NCBI GenBank assembly: GCA_027579435.1
Contig: JANBPK010001535.1
Coordinates: forward strand, 1 to 40,070
Source: Candolleomyces eurysporus
Taxonomy: Eukaryota > Basidiomycota > Agaricomycetes > Agaricales > Psathyrellaceae
DNA length: 40,070 bases
Direction: 5' to 3'
The notes under the pieces were generated by a model. It did not search any database and was not told the DNA's origin. It worked only from the letters and a program-made list of their open reading frames with translations. A program made the translations under genes and the position numbers. Positions within the stretch are counted from its first letter, which is position 1, and the number at the start of each line of letters is the position of its first letter. Shown here piece by piece: positions 1 through 10,977 of this stretch.

Positions 1-41
1 TCTCCTCTTAGCCTGCCTCAATTCTGATTGTCGTTCCATAG

Positions 42-656
42 GAATGCGCCCCTAGCTCTTATGGATGCACGGGAAGGACAGCGCGTCGAACTCCGTGTTG
101 CAAAGCGAACCCATGAAGATTACGAACCGCCCCGAGGTTCCCGAGCCTTCACAGGCGCTGGCCAGCGACTGGGTGCCCCAGTACCCAGCCTTGCTCCCGC
201 AGGCTCCACTATGCCCGGAGAGTTCCCTGCAGCCTCCTCCTCTACTTCTGGCACTGGGGAACGAGAGTCTATCACAACTCGCTTCGAAGTCGACCAGACT
301 TTGCCTACTACCAGCGTCCAGATCCGACTCGCAGATGGCACTCGGTACGCTCTGTCCATCCCACAAACCTTTGAAATTTAACTGACCTCCTTTGATTCAG
401 CATGGTGGCCCGGATGAACCTTACGCATACTGTTGGCGACATTAGAAACTTCATAAACGCGTTCGTACCTTGCTTGCATCCTCGCAATGTATATTCCATT
501 TATTCAACAATGGCACCCAACAGATCTCGCCCGGAAAATCTCACTCGACCTTACGCTATTGCGACGACCTTCCCCAACCGGGTTCTCGAGAACAACGCCG
601 AGACGATCGAGGCTGCCAAATTGGCTAACAGTGTTGTTGTCCAGCGATGGGTTTGA
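42..656 (+). CDS. shp1: p47/Shp1-like Cdc48 (p97) cofactor, 3' end: part of SEP domain plus UBX domain
   Basis: Partial gene cut by the left edge of the window. Exons are 42-344, 401-460 and 524-656, with GT-AG introns of 56 and 63 nt and a TGA stop at 654-656. The first exon encodes the second half of a SEP domain (GQRVELRVAKRT, then a GAGQRLGAPVPS stretch). After a Gly/Ser/Thr-rich linker the rest is a complete C-terminal UBX domain: PTTSVQIRLADGTR, then NLTHTVGDIRNFIN, then a TTFPNR loop and a LANSVVVQRW end. SEP followed by a terminal UBX is the architecture of p47/Shp1 proteins. These bind the N domain of the Cdc48/p97 ATPase through UBX and direct it to membrane fusion and ubiquitin-dependent protein handling. 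The N-terminal UBA domain expected in the family lies outside the window. UBX identity is very secure; the symbol follows the yeast orthologue. Confidence 0.92.
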
Positions 657-845
657 TTTCTTCATTTTTCTTGATCTACTGTTTCTCTCCTTGAAAGTTC
701 AGACGTTGTACCATACCATACATGTAAAGCAGTGGGCGTGAACGGAAAATATTGAATTGCTGAACAAATGTAAATGCGGAGGTGCTCTTTGCCCTCTGGG
801 TGGATGAATCGTCTGCAGTGACCCAGTCGGCGGGAGGTTCGCCTC

Positions 846-908
846 CACGTGGCACGTGGCCACCGCGATCACGCGTTCAGTAGGACGCGACCATTTCGCG
901 AACCGCGA
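846..908 (+). promoter_or_regulatory. Separase upstream region with CACGTG, MCB and E2F-like sites
   Basis: Directly upstream of the separase ATG (943) are two CACGTG boxes (846-851, 853-858), an ACGCGT (871-876), an ACGCGA (885-890) and a palindromic TTCGCGAA (895-902), followed by CCGCGAA. ACGCGT is the MCB element of fungal MBF, and TTCGCG-type sites are E2F-like, both typical of G1/S-transcribed genes. CACGTG is a bHLH site. The sites are seen directly; their use for cell-cycle control is inferred. Confidence 0.5.
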
Positions 909-942
909 ATTCTCATTCTAGCACCTTCATCTCTCAGCAACA

Positions 943-3900
943 ATGAACTCCAGGGCCACAAATGCAGCGAAGAAACCCACTACAGCTTCTCGAAGAACGA
1001 GACCGCAAGCAGCGCCAACAGACCCAGACCAGCTCGCAGATGCTTTGGCCTCGAGACTCAAAATCGATTCGAGGGCCCCGCCGTCCAAGAAGAGCCCAAA
1101 GGAAGTGAGGACAGAATCCATGAAGTCGATAAACACTGTCATGCAGGCTCTCACCGAGCTCGGACGCACTGGCTGGAAGAAATCGGCCACAGACAACACA
1201 TCTGTGTGGAGGTCACGCAACGCCGAAGCAAACGCTCTCGTGTCGACGAGTAGGGAAAATCTTGCCATTCTACGGGACATGGATGATGCTGGAGTAGTGG
1301 AGATTGAGAGAGCTGCCTTGAGCGTCGTAGCGAAGCTGGCTGCCTTGGATATGGTGCGTACTCCCCATCTCTCTGGTTCATCGCACCCTAACCGTGATCG
1401 TTCAGCATGAAGCTGTCCGAGAGGCTCTGAAGGAACTCAGGGCCCCACTATGTAGAGCTTTGAACCTGCCTCCTCTCAAAGAATCACGTTCGAAATTCGG
1501 ACTCATCTCACTACCTTTGCCAAACCAACCCATTGACGACCCTGTCCATCTCACCATGATCTCAACATATTTAATCCATGCACTTTCAATCTCATGCTTC
1601 GTACTATCTAGTGGAGAGGATATCGACGAATTTGCGGAGCTATTAAGCTCGGCCGATGCCCTCTGGCTGAACGCCTGGTTACCGAAACTCCATCCTCTAC
1701 CCCAGAAACATATCGATTCCCTGCTCACTCGAGCCTACTCGGTCATTACGAAGGCTTGCATGAATCGATCATCTTCGAAATCCAAGCCTCCACCCCGGTC
1801 TATATTCCTGTTGCGGGGATACGCATTGCGCTGCCTGGTGCGCGCCTCGCCAGGGACTGTTGAACCGGACTCGTTCTGGGATCAACTGATACGATTCACG
1901 GCGTCGCTTTCCAAATCATGTGCGGAATCGAACCAGGAAGAGGCAGGCACCACTCTCATTCTGTCAACTTTCGAGAGCATCGTCCAGTGTGCAGAAGCTC
2001 GCACAGATGCTTCAAGTTTCCTCGATGGGTCCAAATTCTTGTCCTTCTGCGACTATTGGATCACCTTTGCGAAACGGGTATGTCACTCCGACCTTGCTCA
2101 TTTTCTACTGCTGACAATGCTCTAGAACGGTGACATCTGTGTGTTAGATCGCATCGGAAGCTTAATGCAGAACATACCTTCGTCCTCTCATCGTAGCCCT
2201 GAGCCAATGGACTGTACGCCCGATGAAAGACCGCCTCCCAAACAAGCGATGGCCAGCGAGGTTGTCCTGGAAGGTACGAAGTTGTGCGGTATCTTTGCCC
2301 AGGTCGTCGCATTAGTAGACAACGCCTCCAAGGATGGTAATAATTGTCTCCCACCCACTGTATGGACGAAGCTGAATCCCAGTTTATAGATGATCTTGCT
2401 CAAGCTATTCAAACTTGCAACAAACTCATTCAAAAGTCACCGTATCTTTCCAGCCTTCTTCTTGGAAGCCAAGTCTCGTCAGACCTCAAGAATAATGAAG
2501 AGTTCATTCGAGTTTCGGGGAAAGTCGATCGAGCTTTCGAACGGTTACGTCGTTCCACACACAAGCTCGTCGACTCGCAGGAGCGCACACCAGAGCTAAA
2601 GAAAGTCTCTTCGGATCTCCTCAAGTCTTGTGTAAATTCTCTACAGGACCTTCTGCCACATACCGTGCGTCTTCCTCCACTTAGTCCTCCGAGCCTTCTG
2701 ACAGACGTCCTTAGACTGATGCCGACTTCCGAACTGATATCGCAACGAGGGCGCTCGATAGTCTATTCCTCATGGGACGGACAACGCTCAACATCGCCAA
2801 CCCGCAAACGTATATCCCGGCCTACGACCACCTCGAGGCGTCACTCAATATCATCGAAACGATTCTGAAAGACGGGGATGGGGGAGCCATCGACATACCT
2901 AACTATCTTCGCTGTATATCCGGAGCATTCTACAATCTCGCGGGCTCTTTGTATCAAGCAAGTCGGCATGGTGCTGCCGTACCATTCCTCAAGCAGACAT
3001 GCATCATCGGATGTCGAGCTCTGGACGAGTACCAGCGGAAAGGGCCCAAGGAAAGCCCAAATTCCACTAAAGGGAAGGAGAGGGAGAAGGAATGGCTACA
3101 ACTGGAGCAGCAGCTTTACCGTCGTTGGGAGCTGCTAGCTGTATGTTATCTCAAAAACGGAGACCGAAAGGTGAGTATTGCGTCCTCTGTGTCTTCTTGC
3201 ACCGTGATGACCTTCCAATCCTAGAATTCGTACGAGTCGTTCATCAAGTGCATTCACTCCTTTCCCTTTACCGCCTCTGGACTGGCAGGTGAAACTGACG
3301 CTCAATGCCTCTCGTCCATATTCGGCATAGATGCAACCGCGGCTCTCAAACCGCTCTCGAGCCTCCTCGACAGGGTTACGTCTGTCGGGGCCTGCGAGCT
3401 CCTCCTACCTCCTGATCAAGTATCGTTATATCACACCCTCACTCCGCCAACTAGCAAGCAGGATTTGCGTGTTGTGGGTGCACTGCTGGAGTACCAATAT
3501 GAATCACTCTTCCCACATCGATGTAAAGACGGGGCGAGGCCGGTTCTTCTTAGGCTGCTACAAGACATTATCCAGGTGTATAGCACGAAGGACGATATCA
3601 GTGGGTTCTTGATGCCCATTCGCAGAGCTCGGACTTTAGTTCGTTGCCTTGAATTTGTGTACAGGGATGATGAGGATCCTGTGAGTGTTGTCGCACAGCT
3701 TGGGTTGAGGTCGCTGGATGGACTGGAAGCAGAAGTGTTAGCTCTTCTGAACAAACGGGTGAGCTTCATACTTTATTTCCTTATTGTGGCCATATTCTCA
3801 TTTCTTATTGACATCAATGTAGGATCTGAGCCTCGACGTCGGGCTGGCCGCCTACAGGCACCAATATGCCATTTCCTCCCATCTGTGGTTAGCTAATCTG

Positions 3901-6900
3901 GCGCACCGCCGGTCGGTCGACGACCTTCTTGGAGTGGTGTCGAAGCACGTAGACGAAGCCAACGTCCTGCTTGACGGACTGCAGCCTGAGGTGACCAGCA
4001 GAGCTCCCAAGACCCACAACCGGAAGTCGTCATCCTCCGGGACTCCGAAAATACAGCGGAAGGTCTCGTCCGGTGGTACTCCTAAGAAGGCCGGGACAAG
4101 GAAAGGATTGTCTCCTCGTGTTGCTAAAGTGGCCTCACCAAGGGCGACACGGAATACCCGGCAGCGCATCCCTGCAGCTCCTAAGAAACCTGCGCCGACG
4201 AGGCGGCCACCTCCCACGACTTCGAAGGCTAAGGCGTCTACCGCACCCAAGACGAACGCACGCGCAGGTAGGTTCTTTGTTTGTCTATTATGTCGTTTTT
4301 GCTCATTGACTAGCAACAGGCGCAACGTCGCAGGCTGTTACTTCGAACACGGTGAAGACACCCCCGAGGCGATCCATAGATTCGAAAACATCGCCCTCGG
4401 CCTTACCCTTCGATGATTTTGCCAAGTTTCATGATCTTCTGAGTATGTGGCTATTTTTCACCTTGCGGCTGATGTATTAATTTGCTGCCAGTGCTTACAA
4501 CTAGAGTCCTGGGACTGCTGTCACTTGTGCTGCCTCGATTACAACTGTTGGCGTACCTCAGGAAATTATGCCAAAGACAGCTGGGATCGTCGAGCGAAGG
4601 TAAGCATGCTTTGATAGGCACAACTCAATACTCACACTAAGTCCCGATACTTAGAATTCATTGTCTCGTCCCTTGAACTTGCCTATGAATATGCCAAACT
4701 CGGAAAGCTGAAGCGGGCTGCCTCAGTATTCAACACTGCGCTCGATATTGTTCGAAACATGGAAACGTCCCCTGAAGTGGGAGCATTCTTCCTACTACGG
4801 TTTGCAGAAACCCTAGCGTTGATGAACAATGTACCCAGGAGGTAGGCGTCGTTCCTGTTCTTCGACCCACGTTACTAATGCTGCGTATCTCTAGCTCCGC
4901 AGTATATATAGAAGCTTACGAGCACTCTGAACGGATCTTGACAGAACATAAAGGCATGAGCAGTAGCCAAAGGATCCAGTCTCGAGCTCGAAGACTCGAG
5001 TTGAGTGCGATGGCGTGTCATGTCTTCGCACTGATTCAACTTGGACGAGTAAGCCGAACTTATTGCTCCTCTCCCCGTTTCTTCTGTTAATATAACGCGT
5101 ACAGGATGACGGAACATTAGCTCTCACTTCTCTACTTCAATCACACCGGCTATGGACCCGTGCCATTGACACCATGTCGCGGCTTTCCCGGTCAAGTTCG
5201 AAAGCTGCGCCAGATACCTCGAACCAGAATCCATTCGACTCGTCGAATACTGAAGACGCTTCTTCTTCTGCTACCCCTGCAGATGGTAATACACAACCTC
5301 AGGCCAAAATCCGAGCCCCATATAGATCTTCCACGGAATTGCAGTGGAGGCTTGTGGAGGGTTTGATTGGCGTTCTTTTCACATTGGCAGACACCTACTT
5401 AACCCGTGGGTCGCCAAGGGAGGCAGAGTACTTCCTCAAACAAGTCCAGACTCTCGGCGAATCAACCCAACTACCGATAGTTGAGAGTCGAGCTCTCACT
5501 CGGATGGTGGAGGTTCAGCTTGGTTTGGGCCATTTGGAGGACGCTGTGACGTTGTTGGAGGAGGCTGCGTCCAAGCTGGGGGAATGGACCGCTCTGGATA
5601 ACGTGGCTTTGCAGCGACTGTTATCGAGGTATAATGAGAGGGCTGAGGATCTCGAGGCTGCAACAGACCTTGCAATAAAAGCCCTAGAAACTCTGCACGA
5701 GCTGAACGGGGAGTTCCAGAGATTTGACGGACACGTTTTGGGGTGTGTCCAATGTCCTTTCCCAGCTTCATGTTCTCTTAAGGCTGAACATGTTCTTTGC
5801 AGGATGAGACGGTCGCTGGAGCCTCAGGATGCGGCTGGAGAAATCATCGCACCAGAATTGCTGGCTAATGTGCTTTCACGATACAGTGCGTACTTGATAT
5901 CTGTTTCGGGGGATCGTGGCTGACTATGGGATAGTCTGGCTGCTCCGTGGAAGTGGCGACCGGGACTTCGATGCGTTAATTAGCAAGTTGGGTTCTCTTC
6001 CACCCACTGCCCGGGTCAAGGTAGAGTCAACTCATTCAATACTGAGTCGGTGGTTAACAAAATATGTTTAGGTCGAGCGGAACTCCCTTATGGCAAATCT
6101 TACTTTGTATAACGTGCACCAACGATTCCAGAGCGACATGTTCTTGAACTCTTTGACCGAGTCCAGTACGTTGCACGATCGCTCTTACCCGAGTGTTGGC
6201 TCATCTAATACCGATAGCAATTGCCATTCCCATGGGGATGTCAAGCAAAACCACAATCCAGCGCATGCTTCCTATAAATGACGTTCTCAATGCACTAGAT
6301 TCAGCTGAGAAATACTTTCAAGAGAGCATCGCTCTCACTGGGAAGTCAGGAGATGTTCTTCAACTGCGAAATGCTGCTGTCTCCCTCACCCTCGTGAAGG
6401 CATTCCAGACGTCGCTTGGTCGCCTAGAGGATCACAACGCTGTCTATGCGTCTTCGCTTCTTGGTACGTCAAGTCTACTTTCGATTGAATTGGGCTGTAA
6501 TATTCGTATACCAGATGCTTCTTCTGCGACTACCCTTCGAAGGGAGATGCTTGACGCTATCCAGCAAAAACTATCATCGTTGCACCCTGCTGACGATTTT
6601 GAATGGCCGCTGATGTCTTCGGAGGGTATACCCAGGCCTCGGCCCTCAAAAAGCGCTCCTAAGAGACCCAGCTTGCAGCTCAGCGCATCGGAAGACGACA
6701 TGGATGTCGACGGAGGGGACCAGAATGAGGGGTCGCTCAAGGAATACTGGAAGTCGGTGCAAAGCAGATATCAGACGAAGCTTCTGGACCCCGAGTCTCT
6801 GTGTTCATCTCGAACCAAGAACCTTCCATCGAACTGGACAATCGTTCACGTTCATCTGGCTGAAGACAAGTCGACACTGTTAGTCTCCCGCCAGGAGTGC

Positions 6901-8572
6901 GGAGAGTCGGCTGGGAATCCGTTGCTGTTCTGTGTGCCCTTGAAAGGACGGAGGGACAATGGCACTGGGGATGAAGAAGAACACCTCTCTTTTGAAGACG
7001 CTATGGCTGAATTCACTGAGATCATTCGGCTGAGCAACGAAGGGACCAAGGCGGCGGTGCATGTGAACAAGGACGATGAGGAGGCAAGGTCGAACTGGTG
7101 GAAGCAGCGGAGCGCTTTGGATATGCGGCTGAAGGAGTTATTGGAGAATATCGAGTTCTGTTGGCTCGGTGCTTTCAAAGTGGGTCGGCTAATCCATCTA
7201 GAGGGAGAAAGTTCCCGAATCTGATGTGCTTTCTCTATCTAGACGATCCTGGGTCAGCGCTCGAACCTGACTTCCGAGCAAATGGAGGAGCTGCGAGCTG
7301 GTTTCGAAAAGGTGTTCCAACGGAGTCTTCAAGTCAAGGACAAGAAACCAAAGCCTCGAGGGGGGGCATAAGAAAGCGGGATCGCAATCTCAAGCTCCGA
7401 GTCAAGTGTACCTGGACGACGCCATGCTTCGCTGTTTCTCAACGTTATCTCCCAAATGCCGTGAAGAAGAGTTGGAGGATCTGCTTTACTTCATTCTCGA
7501 CCTGTACCAATTTCACGGGGTGCCCGTCGTCACTGCCGAAGTGGACGCGATGCAGACGGTTCTGGACTTGCGAACCGTCCTTGAGGAACATAATGGCCGC
7601 CTGTTGAAAGCGAAGAAAGAGAAAGAGAAGCGGCAGCGGCTTGGGCACCGCTCTGCTCCTGTCGAATCGGGGGATGAAGAACACGTATTCCTCGTGCTTG
7701 ACAAAAATGTTCAGGGACTGCCTTGGGAGAGTCTGCCAATCCTAAGAGGGAGGAGTGTCAGTAGGATTCCGTGTATCGACTTCCTTCACGACCGGATTGC
7801 GTTTGCTGCGCTCAAGCGACAGCAGCTCTCGCTCGAAGGAAANGGGGAAGGGGGAGGAGGAGGATGGGACGGCTATCGTGAATCCGCGTAATGGATACTA
7901 CATCCTGAACCCCAGCGGCGATTTGACCAAAACTGAGGGTCGGTTCCAGGGATGGGTTGATGACATGAGGAAATTAGGATGGGATGGTGTTGCTGGTAAA
8001 CCGGTTACCGAGCAACAGTTCTCTCAAGCTTTGAAAGAGAGGGACCTTGTAGTGTGCGTTGCTGGATTCTTTATGCCATTTTGTTTCAACTTCGCTGAAT
8101 GTTGTTTTTTTTCAGTTATTTCGGGCATGGAGGTGGGGAGCAGTACATAAGGTCAAACCGTATCAAAGGCTTGCCAACCTGTGCTGCGACTATGCTTTGG
8201 GGATGTTCGTCTGGTAACCTCAAGGATATGGGAGATTTCGATCGGACAGGAACGCCATATAACTACATGCTTGGTGGCTGGTACGTCTCCCTCCTTCTGC
8301 TGTCGCTTCTTCATGACTTATTCTATATTGCTTTTAGTCCAACTCTGATTGCGAACCTGTGGGATGTCACGGATAGAGATATTGACAAGTTCTCAATGTC
8401 GGTTTTCGACAAGATTGGTTTGAACGGGAGCCTCGTCAATCGTTCTACAGCCAACAAAGGTTCGACGTCGGTGTCGATCTTGGCTGCTGTTGCTCGCTCA
8501 AGAGATGTTTGCAAGTTGAAGTACTTGACTGGCGCAGCCCCTGTGGTATACGGAATTCCGTTCCATCTGTAG
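943..8572 (+). CDS. ESP1: Separase (separin), caspase-like cysteine protease, peptidase family C50
   Basis: Separase cleaves the cohesin kleisin subunit at anaphase onset, after release from securin. I place 20 exons: 943-1353, 1406-2077, 2126-2336, 2372-2664, 2715-3170, 3225-3758, 3823-4267, 4320-4442, 4492-4599, 4655-4841, 4895-5048, 5105-5742, 5803-5885, 5935-6020, 6072-6165, 6218-6463, 6515-7179, 7243-8053, 8116-8280 and 8338-8572. The C-terminal protease domain is clear: YILNPSGDL (about 7900), catalytic His in FGHGGGEQY (codon 8126-8128, about residue 2076), catalytic Cys in LWGCSSG (codon 8204-8206, about residue 2102), then ANLWDVTDRDID. The long N-terminal part is helical-repeat-like, with a basic Ser/Thr-Pro-rich linker at about 4010-4267. 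The reading frame breaks at a G7 run (7360-7366) and at the N at 7843. Removing one base at each gives about 2,204 aa, a normal family length, so I treat both as sequence errors. The 35 nt intron at 2337-2371 is the least certain. Confidence 0.95.
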
Positions 8573-8884
8573 ATAGCGATTGTGTTGTCCGTCCAGAACC
8601 TGAATAGTAAAGATTCATATTGTGAAAGTATATGAGAAAGGCGAAAGTTTGAGTTCAGAGGCAGAGGCAGAGGCAGTTCCAGGTAGATCCGAAGTTCGCG
8701 CTTACAAGATGCCGGCTTGCATCGACCAGAAGTTTCCGTGCAAGGGCGCAAGGAGTCCCTGGAATAAGTATTTGTGAGTTCAGAAAGAGCATCGTGGCAG
8801 TACCGTTTTGGTTTAGACTTCCATGGTACAGCATACGGCGTAGAGGGTCTATGAGATAGGTGAAAGAAGGTAGTATGGCGCTCC
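8573..8884. other. Separase 3' flank, no gene seen
   Basis: This stretch between separase and the carrier relic contains a short GAGGCA repeat (about 8660-8675). Its minus-strand open frame lacks any recognisable motif. I see no gene. Confidence 0.5.
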
Positions 8885-9274
8885 TGAAGGTATCGTAGAT
8901 CCACCATTAGAAGCCAGTCAAAGTACCTATTCAGAACCAGTTAGCTATCTTATGCAATGGAAGAGAGAGAAATAGAACGCACCAATCATGATGACACGAG
9001 TACCGAGAGCCTTGGTAGCGAGGGTGACAACACCAGTCTCGCCAGCAATCTGTCCAACCAACTTGCCCTTGTTCTCGGCCTTGCCAAGGAGCGAAACGAG
9101 CGAGTCAGCGGGGTGGGAGACGATGTCACAAACAACACCAGCGAGGTAACCCGAGGGGAAGGTGACACCGAGCTAAGTACCCTTGCTGTAAGTCTCCTTG
9201 GGCTTGGTGAAGACGTGAGTGTAGAAGAGCTGCACGATCTTCTCAAAGAAGAACTTGGCCATGGTGTAGGGGAT
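8885..9274 (-). pseudogene. Mitochondrial phosphate carrier fragment (Mir1/PIC type) with two premature stops
   Basis: Read on the minus strand, 9274-8983 encodes IPYTMAKFFFEKIVQLFY, HVFTKPKETYSKGT, then LGVTFPSGYLAGVV, VSHPADSLVSLLGKAENKGK and GTRVIMIG. After a good GT-AG intron (8982-8927) comes GTLTGF, a stop, then WWIYDTF. This is the C-terminal third of the mitochondrial phosphate carrier, an inner-membrane phosphate/H+ symporter of the mitochondrial carrier family. Two family-conserved glutamines are stop codons: TAG at 9175-9173 (after KGT) and TAA at 8909-8907 (after LTGF). No carrier exons were recognised upstream (above 9274), and similarity ends soon after WWIYDTF. It is a truncated, dead copy; a functional gene must lie elsewhere in the genome. 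Confidence 0.85.
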
Positions 9275-10156
9275 CTATAAGTAGGAATAGTATGTTATCC
9301 GTTGTACGGAGGTCTGTTCGGTCCTTTGTCGAGGATGTAACAGAAGTGTCGATCTCGATTTTAGATCTGAGCATGTTGAAGTCTTAGCCTTTGTCTGTGG
9401 CCTGAATTCGGGGGATACCTACATGGCTGCGCAGATGACCTCCAGAAGAAGAGATGCCTGGGTCTCCCTCAAACCGTGTCCCTCGGGTCGGTGTAGAGAT
9501 GTAGTAGCGCAACATCGGCCTGCTTTGAGGCAAACGGTGTATTCTCCTTTGGATGGTTCTGTCGCAACGGGAATTTAATGCACTTTGAAATCTTCCAGCG
9601 CACAACAAAGCAATCCGGAGGTCGTCACTTCGAGTTGGTCGATGGAATGGGCAAATGAAAGATGTCCCTGTGTTGCGTGCTGCGTCACAAAGTTGACATC
9701 GCAATTGTCTTGAGGATTCCAAACCTCATCAAGTCTTGAGAAGCTCGGTATTTCAACTTTCGGGATGACGCAGTGGGATGGTGAAATTGAGGACATGTGA
9801 TCTCACGGAATGTGGGTAACCTTCCGAAGCCGAACTTGAAGAACCCATCTCTCCCTTTCTTTCTCAATAACATCCACCGCCAGCTTTCTTTCTTAGACAC
9901 GCCCGTATTACCCTCAAAACGGCTCGCACTCGAGGGCTCAAGTCTGTTTGTTTGGCTCATGAACGTATCCTGCTTACGCCGGGTGGTTTGTGCGTTATCA
10001 AAGAAAGGGGAAAGGGTTTATGAGTCGAATAGCTGGGTCGGCGGCCGGTAGAGGCTGGAGGCATCTTTTTTTGTGAACGAGGATATGAAAAAACCAAGTA
10101 CGTCTGCGACTCCACTCCGCGTTGACTCTCAATTCCTGAGCTTGTTTTCTTCTAGG
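9275..10156. other. Gap with no recognised gene
   Basis: Open frames on both strands here are short and show no motif I recognise. Upstream carrier exons would be expected in this stretch but were not found. A splice-like end (tctag) at about 10157 introduces the next coding-like segment. Confidence 0.4.
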
Positions 10157-10197
10157 GATGCAATTGCTCTGGTCTACCCGAAATAGTTCGACAGTAT

Positions 10198-10689
10198 ATG
10201 TATATTTTAAGGTTTGCATCGGTTGAGCTCACAAGACAGATTTCGGTATGTTCACTGTCATTCCTCTCTGGCCCGACAGGGTTCCGAACGAGTCGCAACA
10301 GGGATAGCTCGCGCAGCTCTCCACCACCCCAAGCCCATTTTCAATGGTTTCATAACCCGATTCGACCACGCTGTAGGGAGCATGGTCCAAAATATCTTTT
10401 CTCGATTACCTGAATTCCAAGGCGGGCGAGTCGTCCTTTGCACGACCAACGGGATTTCCTACTCTTCCGGCATCGGTGGGTCCAGTTGCGCCTTCAAACT
10501 GGAGTACCTCTGACAGTCTGGTACAGTTATGTATCCCGGTCCCCGGAGAAAGTTACCCTACAGGAATTAGGCTTCTTTTACCTTCAAGCTTCGGTCGTTG
10601 AAAGGAGCATCGCTGCTGAACGCATCCTAGCCCAGCTCCACAGACGGTCGAGGAAGACAGCGACAAAGCTGATCCAGTTCGAGAACTAG
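10198..10689 (+). CDS. Short unrecognised gene or gene remnant (three coding-like exons)
   Basis: Three segments join in frame across GT-AG boundaries: 10198-10245, 10280-10475 and 10517-10689, with a TAG stop at 10687-10689. The middle exon reads through GSERVATGIARAALHH, FITRFDHAVGSMVQNIF and GGRVVLCTTNGIS. The last reads VWYSYVSRSPEKVTLQELG and then an Arg/Lys-rich helix (ERSIAAERILAQLHRRSRK). The result is about 138 aa, basic and partly helical. I do not recognise a family. The first intron would be only 34 nt and the start is uncertain, so this may be the tail of a longer or decayed gene. A further open segment at 10813-10976 follows a possible intron. Confidence 0.3.
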
Positions 10690-10977
10690 AAGGTCGGGTT
10701 GAGGAGAAGGAGAATCTATGCCTCCAAGCAAGATGAATTCTTGTAGCAACAGAAGGTACGCTACGAAGGTCCTTCCTCTCCTACCTCGATTCTTATTTTT
10801 TCCCCCGATAGCCGGAATTGGAGACTACAAGACGAACTTTCAATTGACAGCGATTCGGGCCACATGGTCCAACACCTAGAAGCAAAAGGATTCAAGAGAA
10901 GTTGGAATATTCCATTTATCCACCAGAGTGTTACATCAGGGTCTCGTGGGGGCGCTGATATGACCGGATATACCTGA

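Noticed and set aside
7843..8150. Separase being a pseudogene because of frame breaks
   Set aside because: Both breaks are single bases at a G run and an N; the rest of the gene, including the catalytic His and Cys and all splice sites, is intact.
8957..9280. Open frame of 107 codons on the + strand
   Set aside because: It is the antisense shadow of the phosphate carrier relic, whose minus-strand text is clearly the conserved one.
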